64,000 nucleotides of DNA, from the NCBI RefSeq assembly GCF_010499455.1, contig NZ_JAAGOH010000011.1, forward strand, positions 62,001 to 126,000, written 5' to 3'. This DNA is from Ideonella livida (lineage in GTDB: Bacteria; Pseudomonadota; Gammaproteobacteria; Burkholderiales; Burkholderiaceae_C). Position 1 is the stretch's first letter. Every line of letters starts with the position of its first letter. Below are positions 14,040 through 22,265 of this stretch, one piece after another. A model generated the notes under the pieces. It ran no database searches. It had not been told where the DNA came from and saw only the letters and a list, made by a program, of their open reading frames with translations. Made by a program: the position numbers and the translations under genes.

Positions 14040-15337
14040 TCGGTTTCTCCATCGTCAGCGGTGCGCGTGGCCAGCACCTTGTCCACCCGCTTGCCATCGA
14101 GGTCCACCACCTCGAAGCGCCAGCCACTCCAGTGCACCACGTCGGTGGTGTGCGGCAGCCGGCCCAGCAACAGCATGATCATGCCCGCCAGGGTGTTGTA
14201 GCGCCCGCGGTCCTCCTCGGGCAGTTCCTTGACCTGCAGCCGGTCCTTGAGCTCGGGCACCGGGATCAGGCCGTCGATCAGCCAGCTGCCGTCCTGGCGC
14301 TGCACCGCCCAGGCGTCCGCACCACCCTCCTCGCCAAACTCCCCGGCGATGGCTTCCAGCACGTCGCGCACGGTGATCATGCCTTGCACCGCGCCGTACT
14401 CGTCGACGACAAAGACCAGCTCAGCACCCGAGGTGCGGAAATGCTCCAGCAACTCCATGCCCGAGAGGGTCTCGGGCACGAACACCGGCGGATCCAGGTG
14501 GTCGGTCAGGCGGTGCAGTTGGCCATCGGCCATGGGCTTGATCAGGCTGTGCGAGGCCACCACGCCAATCACATCATCCAGGCCATCGCGGCAGACCGGA
14601 TAGCGCGCGTGCTCCTCTTCGGCAATGGTCTGCAACACCTGCTCAATCGGCGCGTTGGCGTCCAGCCAATGGATCTCGGCCCGCGGCAGCATCATCGAGC
14701 CGATCTGGCGGTCGTCCAGCCGGAACACGTTGCGCACCATCTGGTGTTCCGTGGCCTCGATGACGCCAGCATCCAAGCCTTCCTCCAGGCTTGCGGCGAT
14801 CTCCTCCTCGGTCACGCTGCGGGCCGGTCCGCCGCGAATGCCCAGAAGACGCAGCATGGCGTCGGTGCAGGTGGCCAGCAGCGCCACCAGGGGCCGGGTG
14901 GCCACGGACAGCCACTGCATCGGGCGGGCCACCAGCGCGGCAACACTTTCGGGGTACATCTGGCCCAGACGTTTGGGCACCAGCTCACCAAAAATGATCG
15001 ACAAGATCGTGATGATGACCACCACCACCGCGGTCGCCGCGATTTCAGACGCCCCAGGCGAGACAGGCAGGTGGGCCTGGAACCAGGTCGAAAGCGGTCC
15101 GGAAAAGGCTGCATCGCCCACGATGCCGTTGAGCACCCCGATGGACGTGATGCCGATCTGCACTGTCGAGAGAAAGCGCGTGGGGTTGTCGTGCAGTTCT
15201 ATCGCCGCCCGGGCCCCCCCGTCTCCCGCCTCCACCATCACCTGCAGCCGCGCCTTGCGGCTGGCCGACAGGGCCATCTCGGACATGGCAAAGATGCCGT
15301 TGAGGAGGATCAGAAAGATGAGAAGCGCTATGTCCAT
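14036..15337 (-). CDS. CNNM/CorC-HlyC family membrane protein with CBS pair
   Basis: A 433-residue protein: N-terminal DUF21/CNNM transmembrane domain (about residues 1-190, starting MDIALLIFLILLNGIFAMSE), then a tandem CBS domain (about 200-335) and a C-terminal CorC_HlyC domain (about 350-425). Families of this architecture act in magnesium or cobalt efflux and tolerance, and some are annotated as haemolysins. ATG 15337 places the first hydrophobic helix at the N-terminus as in homologues; the longer open frame upstream lacks homology-like sequence. The CBS pair suggests adenine-nucleotide sensing. It is divergent from apaH (78 bp) and translationally coupled to the SapC-like gene. Confidence 0.9.
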   Translation of the reverse strand: MDIALLIFLILLNGIFAMSEMALSASRKARLQVMVEAGDGGARAAIELHDNPTRFLSTVQIGITSIGVLNGIVGDAAFSGPLSTWFQAHLPVSPGASEIAATAVVVVIITILSIIFGELVPKRLGQMYPESVAALVARPMQWLSVATRPLVALLATCTDAMLRLLGIRGGPARSVTEEEIAASLEEGLDAGVIEATEHQMVRNVFRLDDRQIGSMMLPRAEIHWLDANAPIEQVLQTIAEEEHARYPVCRDGLDDVIGVVASHSLIKPMADGQLHRLTDHLDPPVFVPETLSGMELLEHFRTSGAELVFVVDEYGAVQGMITVRDVLEAIAGEFGEEGGADAWAVQRQDGSWLIDGLIPVPELKDRLQVKELPEEDRGRYNTLAGMIMLLLGRLPHTTDVVHWSGWRFEVVDLDGKRVDKVLATRTADDGETE

Positions 15338-15415
15338 GGACGGCAGGCCCGGTTGTCCGGCCCGCTGGGCGTGTGAAGGGAAAGATTTGGGGGGCGAGCG
15401 TAGCAGAATCAGGTG

Positions 15416-16246
15416 ATGCATTACCTCATGGGCGACGTCCAGGGCTGCTGCGATGCCCTGGAGCGGCTGCTGGCCGACATCGGCTTCTCACCCTCGCGCG
15501 ATCACCTGCACGTGCTGGGCGATCTGGTCAACCGCGGCCCCGATTCCCTGGGCACCCTGCGGCGCCTGCGCGACCTGGGCGCCAGCGCCACCTGCCTGCT
15601 GGGCAACCACGACCTGCACCTGCTGGCGGTAGCCCACGGGGTACGCCCAGCCCACCGCCAGGACACCTGCGCCGCCATCCTGGAAGCGCCCGACCGTGAG
15701 GCGTGGCTGGAGTGGCTGCGCCAGCGGCCGCTGGCCGATGTGGCCTGCGGCTGGCTCACGGTCCACGCCGGCGTGGTGCCGCAGTGGGACCGCGACATCA
15801 CCCTGAGCCTGGCAGCCGAGGTGCAGACCGTGTTGCGCGGGCCGGGGCTGCCGCACTTTCTGCATGCCATGTACGGCAACGAGCCGGCACGCTGGGATCC
15901 GCGGCTCAGCGGGGTGTCCCGTTGGCGTTTCATCGTCAATGCCCTGACCCGGCTGCGTTTCTGTGCCGCGGATGGCACGCTTGAATTCGCCACCAAGGAC
16001 GGGGCCGCGCAGGCCCCCGATGGTTTCGCGCCCTGGTTTGACCACCCGCAGCGGGCCACGCGGGACCAGCCCGTGGCCTTTGGCCACTGGTCCACCCTGG
16101 GCCTGCGGTGCAGCCCCCTGCTGCTGGCACTGGACACCGGCTGCGTCTGGGGAGGGCAGCTGACCGCCGTGCGCGTGGACGGCGGACGCCAGGACCTGCA
16201 CCAGGTCCGCTGCAACCAGGCGCAAGCCCCTGGCCCCGGAAGATGA
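15416..16246 (+). CDS. apaH: Bis(5'-nucleosyl)-tetraphosphatase, symmetrical
   Basis: A 276-residue ApaH. It cleaves Ap4A to two ADP and also has RNA-decapping activity on Np4-capped transcripts. The metallophosphatase motifs are GDVQGC (near residue 6), LGDLVNRGPDS (GDxxxRG) and LGNHD (GNHD), with later TVHAGVVPQWD (HAG) as expected. Length matches the family (about 270-280). I chose ATG 15416 (MHYLMGDVQGC); a GTG one codon earlier is possible. It ends 1 bp before the ATG of the GGDEF gene, so the two are cotranscribed and probably coupled. Upstream it is divergent from the CNNM gene. Confidence 0.95.
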   Translation: MHYLMGDVQGCCDALERLLADIGFSPSRDHLHVLGDLVNRGPDSLGTLRRLRDLGASATCLLGNHDLHLLAVAHGVRPAHRQDTCAAILEAPDREAWLEWLRQRPLADVACGWLTVHAGVVPQWDRDITLSLAAEVQTVLRGPGLPHFLHAMYGNEPARWDPRLSGVSRWRFIVNALTRLRFCAADGTLEFATKDGAAQAPDGFAPWFDHPQRATRDQPVAFGHWSTLGLRCSPLLLALDTGCVWGGQLTAVRVDGGRQDLHQVRCNQAQAPGPGR

Positions 16247-16247
16247 G

Positions 16248-17438
16248 ATGAGCCGACTGCCCGGTCCGCCGCTGGACGCGGCCACACTGCTCTTCGCCAC
16301 GGCGCTGATGGGCTTTGTCATGGCCGCCTTCGCGCTGAGCGCCGCCCGGGCCATGCCGGCCCAGCGGGACAGCCTGCGCCTGTGGGCCGGTGCCATGGTG
16401 GCCACGGGCGTCGCCTTCCTGCTCTACTACCTGCGCGGCCACATCGATTGGTACCTGAGCTTCATCGGCGGCAATGCCGCCGCCATCCTGATCCCATCCT
16501 TGCTGTTGCGGGCCCAGTACCAGCTGGTGCAGGCGCCGCCACCACGCCGGGCGCTGATGGCCACGGGCGTATGGGGCTTCGGCGGCGTGGCGGTGTCTGC
16601 AGCCCTGCAATGGGACGCCAACCTGGCCGCCATCACCATGTCCAGCAGCCTAGCGGCCATGGCCCTGTTGTACGGCCGCATCATGACCTCCCACCCGGTG
16701 GCCCGCACCCTGCCCGGTGCGCCGTTCGCTGCCCTCGTGGCGCTGGCCTGCTTCATCAGCTTCACCTGGCGGGCGGCCATGGCGCTGCTAGGGGAACTGC
16801 CGCCCATCAACATCACCCGCACCAGCGATGGCCCGGCCCACCTGGGCTCGCTCGTGGCCGGCGGCCTGTTCATCGCCGGCGCCTCGATCAGCTTCTTCAG
16901 CATGGCCCACGAGTTGCGCCGCCGCGAGGTGCTGGAGCACGCCCGGCGCGACGGCCTGACCGGTGTGCTGACGCGCACCGCCTTCTTCGAGGCGGCGGAA
17001 CAGCTCGACCCCACCCGTCCCTGCGCAGTGGCCATGATCGACCTGGACCATTTCAAGCAGGTCAACGACGAACATGGACATGCCAACGGCGATCTGGCGC
17101 TGGCCCACATGGCACGGTTGATCGCCGGCGGCGTGCGCGGCCAGGACCTGGTGGGGCGCTACGGCGGCGAGGAGTTCTGCGTGCTGCTGCGGCACTGCGG
17201 CACCACCGAAGCCCTGGGCTTTGGCGAACGCTTGGTGCAGCAGGCGCGCCGCAGCGCGGTGCGGCTGCCCGACGGGCGCCGGCTGCAATGCACCCTGTCG
17301 GTGGGCATGGCCTGCCACCCGGGACAAGACGGCGGAGTGCCAGCCCCTGCCTTCCAGCTCGATGCCCTGCTGCGCCAGGCCGACAACGCCCTCTACCGCG
17401 CCAAGCATGCGGGCCGGAACCAGGCCGTGCTGGCCTGA
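16248..17438 (+). CDS. Membrane GGDEF diguanylate cyclase
   Basis: A 396-residue protein with about six hydrophobic segments in residues 10-220 and a GGDEF domain in residues ~230-395. The active-site loop is GGEEF (306-310, in GRYGGEEFCVLL), a functional variant. The inhibitory I-site RxxD is present as RGQD (297-300), exactly five residues upstream, implying product feedback inhibition. RRDGLTGVLTRTAFF is the usual domain start. It should make c-di-GMP from two GTP at the inner membrane. The N-terminal membrane part is an unclassified sensor. Start ATG 16248 follows the apaH stop by one base. Confidence 0.93.
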   Translation: MSRLPGPPLDAATLLFATALMGFVMAAFALSAARAMPAQRDSLRLWAGAMVATGVAFLLYYLRGHIDWYLSFIGGNAAAILIPSLLLRAQYQLVQAPPPRRALMATGVWGFGGVAVSAALQWDANLAAITMSSSLAAMALLYGRIMTSHPVARTLPGAPFAALVALACFISFTWRAAMALLGELPPINITRTSDGPAHLGSLVAGGLFIAGASISFFSMAHELRRREVLEHARRDGLTGVLTRTAFFEAAEQLDPTRPCAVAMIDLDHFKQVNDEHGHANGDLALAHMARLIAGGVRGQDLVGRYGGEEFCVLLRHCGTTEALGFGERLVQQARRSAVRLPDGRRLQCTLSVGMACHPGQDGGVPAPAFQLDALLRQADNALYRAKHAGRNQAVLA

Positions 17439-17494
17439 AGACCTGCACCGCCACACCACCCTCAGGCCGCATAGGACATAATCCGCGGCTCCAA

Positions 17495-17584
17495 GGAGAT
17501 GTGGCCGAGTGGTTTAAGGCAGCGGTCTTGAAAACCGCCGAGGGTGGAAGCCCTCCGTGAGTTCGAATCTCACCGTCTCCGCCA
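17495..17584 (+). tRNA. tRNA-Ser(UGA)
   Basis: A 90-nt class II tRNA. Acceptor arms GGAGATG (17495-17501) and CGTCTCC (17574-17580) pair with one G-T wobble, followed by discriminator G and encoded CCA. The anticodon loop is CTTGAAA with anticodon TGA. A long variable arm (GAGGGTGGAAGCCCTC region) is typical of serine tRNAs, and the T-arm has GTTCGAATC. A -10-like CATAAT lies at 17477-17482. It follows the GGDEF gene by 56 bp and is followed by a terminator. Confidence 0.97.
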
Positions 17585-17592
17585 CTTGCATG

Positions 17593-17620
17593 AAGGCCCG
17601 GCTCGTCCGGGCCTTCTTCA
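17593..17620 (+). terminator. Rho-independent terminator after tRNA-Ser
   Basis: AAGGCCCGG (17593-17601) and CCGGGCCTT (17607-17615) form a perfect 9-bp stem with a 5-nt loop, followed by CTTCA. It starts 8 bp after the tRNA end. Confidence 0.75.
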
Positions 17621-17700
17621 TGGTGCATCGCACACACGCACCCACACACACGCCCACCGGTGCACAACCGCCAGCCTCCGCGCCACGCTCAGGCCGGGCG

Positions 17701-17728
17701 AAAAAAAAGCCACCCGAGGGTGGCCTTT
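17701..17728 (-). terminator. Rho-independent terminator of the rpsP-rplS operon
   Basis: On the minus strand GCCACCC (arm 17724-17718) pairs with GGGTGGC (17715-17709), with a 2-nt loop, and is followed by eight T's (17708-17701). It lies 40 bp beyond the rplS stop codon. Confidence 0.85.
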
Positions 17729-17767
17729 TGGCAAGGCGACGGGGGCCGCCGCAGAAATACCAGCCGA

Positions 17768-18121
17768 TCAGGCCAGCTTTTCCTTGATACGAGCCGACTT
17801 GCCCGAACGCTGGCGCAGGTAGTACAGCTTGGCGCGACGCACGTCACCACGACGCTTGACGTCGATCGAGGCGATCAGCGGGCTGTACAGCTGGAAGGTA
17901 CGCTCCACGCCTTCGCCGCTGGAGATCTTGCGGACGATGAAGCTGGAGTTCAGGCCGCGGTTGCGCTTGGCAATCACGACGCCTTCGTAGGCCTGCACGC
18001 GCTTGCGGGTGCCTTCCACCACGTTCACGTTCACCACCACGGTGTCGCCAGGGGCGAAAGCGGGGATGGTCTTGTTCAGGCGAGCAATTTCTTCTTGCTC
18101 GAGGGTCTGGATCAGGTCCAT
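17768..18121 (-). CDS. rplS: 50S ribosomal protein L19
   Basis: A 117-residue L19, the large-subunit protein at the 30S-50S interface. Sequence blocks such as [20 protein letters not shown] and [17 protein letters not shown] are characteristic, as is the C-terminal [15 protein letters not shown]. It is the last gene of the conserved rpsP-rimM-trmD-rplS operon. The 231 bp separating it from trmD is longer than usual and contains a minus-strand CTAGAAT (18345-18351), so it may have its own promoter to raise ribosomal-protein output above TrmD. Confidence 0.98.
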   Translation of the reverse strand: MDLIQTLEQEEIARLNKTIPAFAPGDTVVVNVNVVEGTRKRVQAYEGVVIAKRNRGLNSSFIVRKISSGEGVERTFQLYSPLIASIDVKRRGDVRRAKLYYLRQRSGKSARIKEKLA

Positions 18122-18352
18122 GGTTGCTCCACAGGATCATGCCGGCGTTGTGGATGAAGAGCGTCCCGCACTGCACACCAGATGGACCTCACCGCCAGGC
18201 GGTCCGGGCTGTCAGGTGCCAGATGGAGAACGCGGCAGGCCTGGCTTGGTATCTTGAAAGACACACCGGCCAGTCACCTGCCTGAGGGTTTGCGCAGCCC
18301 ACTGGGTGGCCCGCGACTTGTCCCGGCAGAGGATCGAATCGCGCATTCTAGC
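18122..18352 (-). other. trmD-rplS intergenic region, possible internal promoter
   Basis: 231 bp without a credible gene. A -10-like CTAGAAT lies on the minus strand at 18345-18351, directly after the trmD stop, with a further mixed-sequence leader down to rplS. No tRNA or riboswitch signature was seen. Confidence 0.3.
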
Positions 18353-19111
18353 TCAAGCCAGTGACTTCAAGAACTGCTCGTCCGCCTTGCTCAACAGACC
18401 CGCTGCCCGCGCCGCCACGATCAGGTCCGGACGCCGCGCCTGGGTCAGGGCCAAGGAGCGCTCCCGCCTCCAGCGGGCAATGGCCGCGTGATGACCCGAC
18501 AGCAGCACGGCTGGCACCGGCCAAGGCTGGCCCTGCTCGTCGACCAACACTTCAGGACGACTGTAGTGGGGACAGTCCAGCAACCCGTTCTCGAAACTGT
18601 CCTCGAGGTGGGAGCGCGCATCGGAAAGCACGCCTTCCTGCAGGCGGGCCACACCATCGAGCAGCGCCAGGGCCGGCAACTCGCCGCCAGAGAGCACAAA
18701 ATCCCCCAGGCTCAGTTCCAGATCCACATGCCGGTCCAGCACGCGCTGGTCGATACCCTCATAGCGGCCACACAGCAGAATCGCCCCCGGACCGGCCGCC
18801 ATCTCGCGCATCAGGGCCTGGTCCATGCGCCGCCCCGTGGGGCTGAAATGGACCACAGGCCGGGTCGGCTCGTTTTGGCTGGCGGCTCGGACAGCCCTCA
18901 GGGCCCGCTCCAGGGGCTCTGCCAGCATCACCATGCCGGGGCCACCGCCATACGGACGGTCATCGACCCGGCGGTAGTTGTCCTCGGCATGCTCACGCAA
19001 GGGCCACAGGTGCAGCTGTATGCGCCCGCTGTCGTAGGCTCGACGGTTGATGCCCTGCTGCAGGAAGGGCGTGAAGAGGTCGGGGAAGAGGGTGAGGATG
19101 TCAAAACGCAC
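18353..19111 (-). CDS. trmD: tRNA (guanine-N1)-methyltransferase TrmD
   Basis: A 252-residue SPOUT methyltransferase that makes m1G37 in tRNAs reading CUN, CCN and CGG codons, preventing +1 frameshifting. [17 protein letters not shown] is the family N-terminus, [10 protein letters not shown] and [13 protein letters not shown] contribute to the trefoil-knot SAM site, and [16 protein letters not shown] is the classic signature. The start codon is GTG at 19111, well supported by GGAGGTCCC immediately upstream. A strong stem-loop (19178-19200) lies in the 115-bp gap after rimM and may lower its expression relative to the flanking ribosomal protein genes. Confidence 0.97.
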   Translation of the reverse strand: MRFDILTLFPDLFTPFLQQGINRRAYDSGRIQLHLWPLREHAEDNYRRVDDRPYGGGPGMVMLAEPLERALRAVRAASQNEPTRPVVHFSPTGRRMDQALMREMAAGPGAILLCGRYEGIDQRVLDRHVDLELSLGDFVLSGGELPALALLDGVARLQEGVLSDARSHLEDSFENGLLDCPHYSRPEVLVDEQGQPWPVPAVLLSGHHAAIARWRRERSLALTQARRPDLIVAARAAGLLSKADEQFLKSLA

Positions 19112-19177
19112 GGGACCTCCGGACTGAAGGGCAGGCGATCGGCCTCCGGTGGCCCTGACGGGCCGACCGCACGGCAT

Positions 19178-19200
19178 GCGGCCCTCAAAGACAGGGCCGC
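19178..19200 (-). repeat. Stem-loop between rimM and trmD
   Basis: GCGGCCCT (19178-19185) and AGGGCCGC (19193-19200) are perfect 8-bp arms around a 7-nt loop, 27 nt after the rimM stop. There is no T-tract. It could tune the ratio of RimM and TrmD to the ribosomal proteins of the operon. Confidence 0.5.
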
Positions 19201-19226
19201 CTGCGAGCAGGCGCGCCCCCGTCAGC

Positions 19227-19862
19227 TCAATAGTCCAGGCCCCAGTCCACCACGATGCGGCGGGCAGGCAGGTCCACCCGGTCGACGTAGGCCTCGACAA
19301 AGGGGACAAGGCGCTCATCGGCGCCGCCTTCAGGCGCGTCGGCACGGGCGCGGATGCGCAGCACACAATGCGGCCCGGTGTCCAGCAGGTCGGCCACCAC
19401 CCCCAGCACCTCGTCTTGGCGGTTGACGACGGTCAGGCCGATCAGGTCCACCCAGTAGTACTCGCCATCGGTGGGCGTAGGGAAACTGCCGCGCGCCACG
19501 AACACGCGGGTGCCCTTGAGGGCCTCAGCCGCACTGCGGTCAGGCACGTCCTGCGCTTGCGCCACCACGACCTCGCCATGCGCCTTGGCATGGGTGATCT
19601 TGAGCAGTCGGGGGCCGGCGGGCACGCCGGGTGTTGGCGCCGGCACAACGCCGGCACGGGTCGGGGCAGCCGGTGGCTGGAGGAACCAGCGCCGTGAAGA
19701 GAAAAGCGCCTTGGGGTCGGCTGAAAAGGGTTGGACTTTGAAGCCGCCCTTGATGCCCCAGGCGTCGACGATGCGGCCGACCTCGACCGCATCGTCAGGC
19801 CACACGGTCACCTCGTCAAGCTGCTGCCAAAGGGTCAGCGCCGCGGATGCCGTCGTGGTCAT
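19227..19862 (-). CDS. rimM: 16S rRNA processing protein RimM
   Basis: A 211-residue RimM, the chaperone that binds S19 during maturation of the 30S head. The N-terminal domain begins [20 protein letters not shown], followed by the PRC-barrel part with [15 protein letters not shown] and a C-terminal [19 protein letters not shown]. It carries an Ala/Pro/Gly-rich insert near residues 63-82, so it is longer than the usual 170-180 residues. It lies 13 bp after rpsP and is expressed from the rpsP promoter. Confidence 0.97.
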   Translation of the reverse strand: MTTTASAALTLWQQLDEVTVWPDDAVEVGRIVDAWGIKGGFKVQPFSADPKALFSSRRWFLQPPAAPTRAGVVPAPTPGVPAGPRLLKITHAKAHGEVVVAQAQDVPDRSAAEALKGTRVFVARGSFPTPTDGEYYWVDLIGLTVVNRQDEVLGVVADLLDTGPHCVLRIRARADAPEGGADERLVPFVEAYVDRVDLPARRIVVDWGLDY

Positions 19863-19875
19863 GGGCGCGCAATAC

Positions 19876-20142
19876 TCAGGCAGCAGCGGCCGGCACGACC
19901 TGAGCCTTGGCCTGGGCGATCAGGCGCAGAGCGGTGTCAGACGGCTGAGCGCCGCTGTCGATCCAGTAGGTCACGCGGTCCAGCGCCACGCGCAGGCCTT
20001 CGGCCTGGCCCTTGGCCATCGGGTTGTAGAAGCCCACGCGCTCGATGAAGCGGCCATCACGGCGCTCACGGGAGTCGGAGACGACGATGTTGTAGAAAGG
20101 GCGCTTCTTGGAGCCGCCGCGGGACAGACGAATCACGACCAT
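19876..20142 (-). CDS. rpsP: 30S ribosomal protein S16
   Basis: An 88-residue S16 starting [20 protein letters not shown], the invariant N-terminus of the family, with [14 protein letters not shown] in the middle. It is an early-assembly protein of the 30S body. It is the first gene of the operon rpsP-rimM-trmD-rplS and is preceded by a good promoter with TATAAT at 20313-20318 on the minus strand, leaving a leader of about 165 nt that may carry regulation. Confidence 0.98.
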   Translation of the reverse strand: MVVIRLSRGGSKKRPFYNIVVSDSRERRDGRFIERVGFYNPMAKGQAEGLRVALDRVTYWIDSGAQPSDTALRLIAQAKAQVVPAAAA

Positions 20143-20312
20143 GATCGATCCTTGCAGAATTTGTAAAGTGACCTGTCACGGCTGGAGACACTCAGCGCAA
20201 CCCGGCCGGCTTGGGTGGCGCCTGCACGAGGCCGGCGCCATCCGGTTGGAGGGTCTTCCGGCTGGTTAGATACACCCCGCACCAACATGCAGGGCCGCAA
20301 CCGGAACCCACG

Positions 20313-20340
20313 ATTATAGAGTGCCGCCGCAGGCTTTCAC
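20313..20340 (-). promoter_or_regulatory. Promoter of the rpsP operon
   Basis: On the minus strand TATAAT (20318-20313) is a perfect -10 box. GTGAAA (20340-20335) is a 4/6 match to the -35 box, with a 16-bp spacer. The 5' leader to rpsP would be about 165 nt. Confidence 0.65.
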
Positions 20341-20359
20341 CAGCAGCCGCGTTACCGGG

Positions 20360-21373
20360 TCAATCAAACAACACGGTACTGAGCCAGTAGAACATGGCCG
20401 CCACAAAGGCCGACGCCGGGATGGTGAAGATCCAGGCCCATACGATGTTGCCTGCCAGACCCCAGCGAACCGCCGAAGGGTTGCGCACCGACCCCACCCC
20501 GACGATGGCGCCGGTGATGGTGTGGGTGGTGGACACCGGGATGCCCAAGCTGGTGGCCAGGAAGAGGGTCATCGCCCCTCCGGTCTCGGCGCAGAAGCCG
20601 CCCACGGGCTTGAGCTTGGTCAGGCGCTGGCCCATGGTCTTGACGATCCGCCAGCCGCCGAACATGGTGCCGGCGCCGATGGCCAGGTAGCAGCTCCAGA
20701 TCACCCAGCTCGGCGGGGCCTTGGCATCCACCGTCATGTAGCCGGCCGCCACCAGCAGCATCCAGATGATGCCGATGGTCTTCTGGGCGTCGTTGCCGCC
20801 ATGGCCCAGCGAGTACAGGCCGGCGGACACCAGCTGCAGTCGACGGAACCAGCGGTCCACCCGAATGGGCGAGGTGCGCCGGAAGACCCAGGCCACCAGC
20901 ACCATCATGAGCGACCCCAGGACAAAGCCAAGGAACGGCGACACGAAGATGAACACCACCGTCTTGAGGATGCCCGCGCCAATCAGCTTGGACACGCCGG
21001 CCTTGGCCATGACCGCGCCGATGATGCCGCCGATCAGGGCGTGCGAGCTTGACGACGGAATGCCGTACCACCAGGTGATCACATTCCAGGTGATGGCACC
21101 GATCAGGGCACCAAACACCACGTGGTGATCCACGATGCCCGGCTCGACGATGCCCTTGCCGATCATGCTCGCCACCTTGAGCTGGAAGATGGCGATAGCG
21201 ATGACGTTGAAGAAGGCCGCGAACAGCACCGCCTGCTGCGGCTTGAGCACGCCAGTGGAGACGACGGTGGCAATGGAGTTGGCCGCGTCGTGGAAGCCGT
21301 TCATGAAGTCGAAGGCCAGCGCCAGCACCACCAGCATGGCCACGACCCAGAACGCGATGGAAGCTGTTTCCAT
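20360..21373 (-). CDS. pit: Low-affinity inorganic phosphate transporter, Pit family
   Basis: A 337-residue membrane protein with about ten hydrophobic segments. The PiT signature DFMNGFHDAANSIATVVSTG is near residue 23-42 and its internal repeat GIPVSTTHTITGAIVGVG is in the C-terminal half, showing the inverted-duplication architecture of metal-phosphate:proton symporters. It lies 19 bp after the DUF47 gene, a standard pairing in which the DUF47 protein modulates Pit activity. A paralogue of the PstSCAB system is not seen in the window. Confidence 0.95.
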   Translation of the reverse strand: METASIAFWVVAMLVVLALAFDFMNGFHDAANSIATVVSTGVLKPQQAVLFAAFFNVIAIAIFQLKVASMIGKGIVEPGIVDHHVVFGALIGAITWNVITWWYGIPSSSSHALIGGIIGAVMAKAGVSKLIGAGILKTVVFIFVSPFLGFVLGSLMMVLVAWVFRRTSPIRVDRWFRRLQLVSAGLYSLGHGGNDAQKTIGIIWMLLVAAGYMTVDAKAPPSWVIWSCYLAIGAGTMFGGWRIVKTMGQRLTKLKPVGGFCAETGGAMTLFLATSLGIPVSTTHTITGAIVGVGSVRNPSAVRWGLAGNIVWAWIFTIPASAFVAAMFYWLSTVLFD

Positions 21374-21392
21374 GCTCTAGGCTCCGCCGCGG

Positions 21393-22040
21393 TCAGGAGT
21401 TCTCGAGGACGATGCCCTCGATCAGGTTGGCCACGTCCTCGCAGCGGTCGGAGATGGTCTCCAGGTGCTCATAGATCGCCTTGAGCTTGATCAACTCGCG
21501 GGTGTCGGCCTCTTCGCGGAACAGGCGCGACATGGCGCTGCGCATGACGCGGTCGGCATCGGACTCCAGGCGGTCGATTTCTTCGCAGGTCTTGAGGGCC
21601 GCCTCGGTGATCTCGGGGACGTTGAGCTTGGGCAACAGGGTCACGGCGTGTTGCACACGCTCGCAGCACTTCAGCGAGATTTCGCACAGGCGCACGACGT
21701 CCTCGGTCACATGCTGCACGTCGTACAGCGCCATGACTTCGCTGGAGTCCTGCAGCAGGTCCAGGATGTCGTCCATGGAATTGATCAGGCCGTGGATCTG
21801 CTCGCGGTCCAGCGGCGTGATGAAGGTGCGGTGCAGCAGGCGGTTGACCTCGGCGGTCACCTTGTCCGCGCTGTGCTCGGCGGCGTCCACCTCAGAGGCG
21901 AACTTCTCGCGCTGGACCTTGTCCTCGTAGTTCTGGACCATGGACATGAAGGATCGGGCACCTGCCACGATGTACTGGCCATGCTCGTTGAACAGCTCGA
22001 AGAAATTGCCATCCTTGGGCAACAGCTTGCCGAAGATCAT
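21393..22040 (-). CDS. DUF47/PhoU-like phosphate transport regulator
   Basis: A 215-residue all-helical protein of the DUF47 family (TIGR00153-like), with MIFGKLLPKDGNFFELFNEH at its start and THRTFITPLDREQIHGLI-like central and EHLETISDRCEDVANLIEGI-like C-terminal blocks. These PhoU-related proteins are encoded with Pit transporters and are thought to restrain or tune uptake. ATG 22040 has GGAGACCCTG just upstream and matches homologue starts; an upstream ATG at 22082 would add 14 residues lacking similarity. The upstream region carries two tandem hairpins and a minus-strand TACAAT (22237-22242). Confidence 0.92.
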   Translation of the reverse strand: MIFGKLLPKDGNFFELFNEHGQYIVAGARSFMSMVQNYEDKVQREKFASEVDAAEHSADKVTAEVNRLLHRTFITPLDREQIHGLINSMDDILDLLQDSSEVMALYDVQHVTEDVVRLCEISLKCCERVQHAVTLLPKLNVPEITEAALKTCEEIDRLESDADRVMRSAMSRLFREEADTRELIKLKAIYEHLETISDRCEDVANLIEGIVLENS

Positions 22041-22084
22041 CAGGGTCTCCTGCCAGGCACTGCGGCCCTGGCGTTCAAACAATC

Positions 22085-22110
22085 ACGCCCCCGGGGAGGC
22101 ACGGGGGCGT
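22085..22110 (-). terminator. Hairpin terminator after the hda-pcnB-folK operon
   Basis: ACGCCCCC (22085-22092) and GGGGGCGT (22103-22110) form a perfect 8-bp stem; on the minus strand it is followed by GATTGTTTG. It lies beyond folK and before the DUF47 gene. A second hairpin with nearly the same arm sequence (ACGCCACC/GGTGGCGT, 22116-22137) precedes it. Confidence 0.55.
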
Positions 22111-22115
22111 CTCGG

Positions 22116-22137
22116 ACGCCACCCTGGCGGGTGGCGT
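22116..22137 (-). repeat. Second tandem hairpin beyond folK
   Basis: ACGCCACC (22116-22123) and GGTGGCGT (22130-22137) are perfect 8-bp inverted arms with a 6-nt loop. With the adjacent hairpin it makes a tandem pair of similar stems, which may form a two-part terminator. Confidence 0.45.
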
Positions 22138-22236
22138 ATGGCGGCGGGCGTCAGCCTGCAACCGCTCGGCTTGAGACGGGGCGCAGCCGCGCGTCCGGAT
22201 GGATCCACACGGTCGTCACGCCGACGTCATCTTCGT

Positions 22237-22242
22237 ATTGTA
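22237..22242 (-). promoter_or_regulatory. Possible -10 box for the DUF47-pit operon
   Basis: TACAAT on the minus strand, about 197 bp upstream of the DUF47 gene. No convincing -35 at 16-18 bp was found, so this is only a candidate. Confidence 0.25.
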
Positions 22243-22265
22243 ACTACCCCGACCGGCCATCGGTT

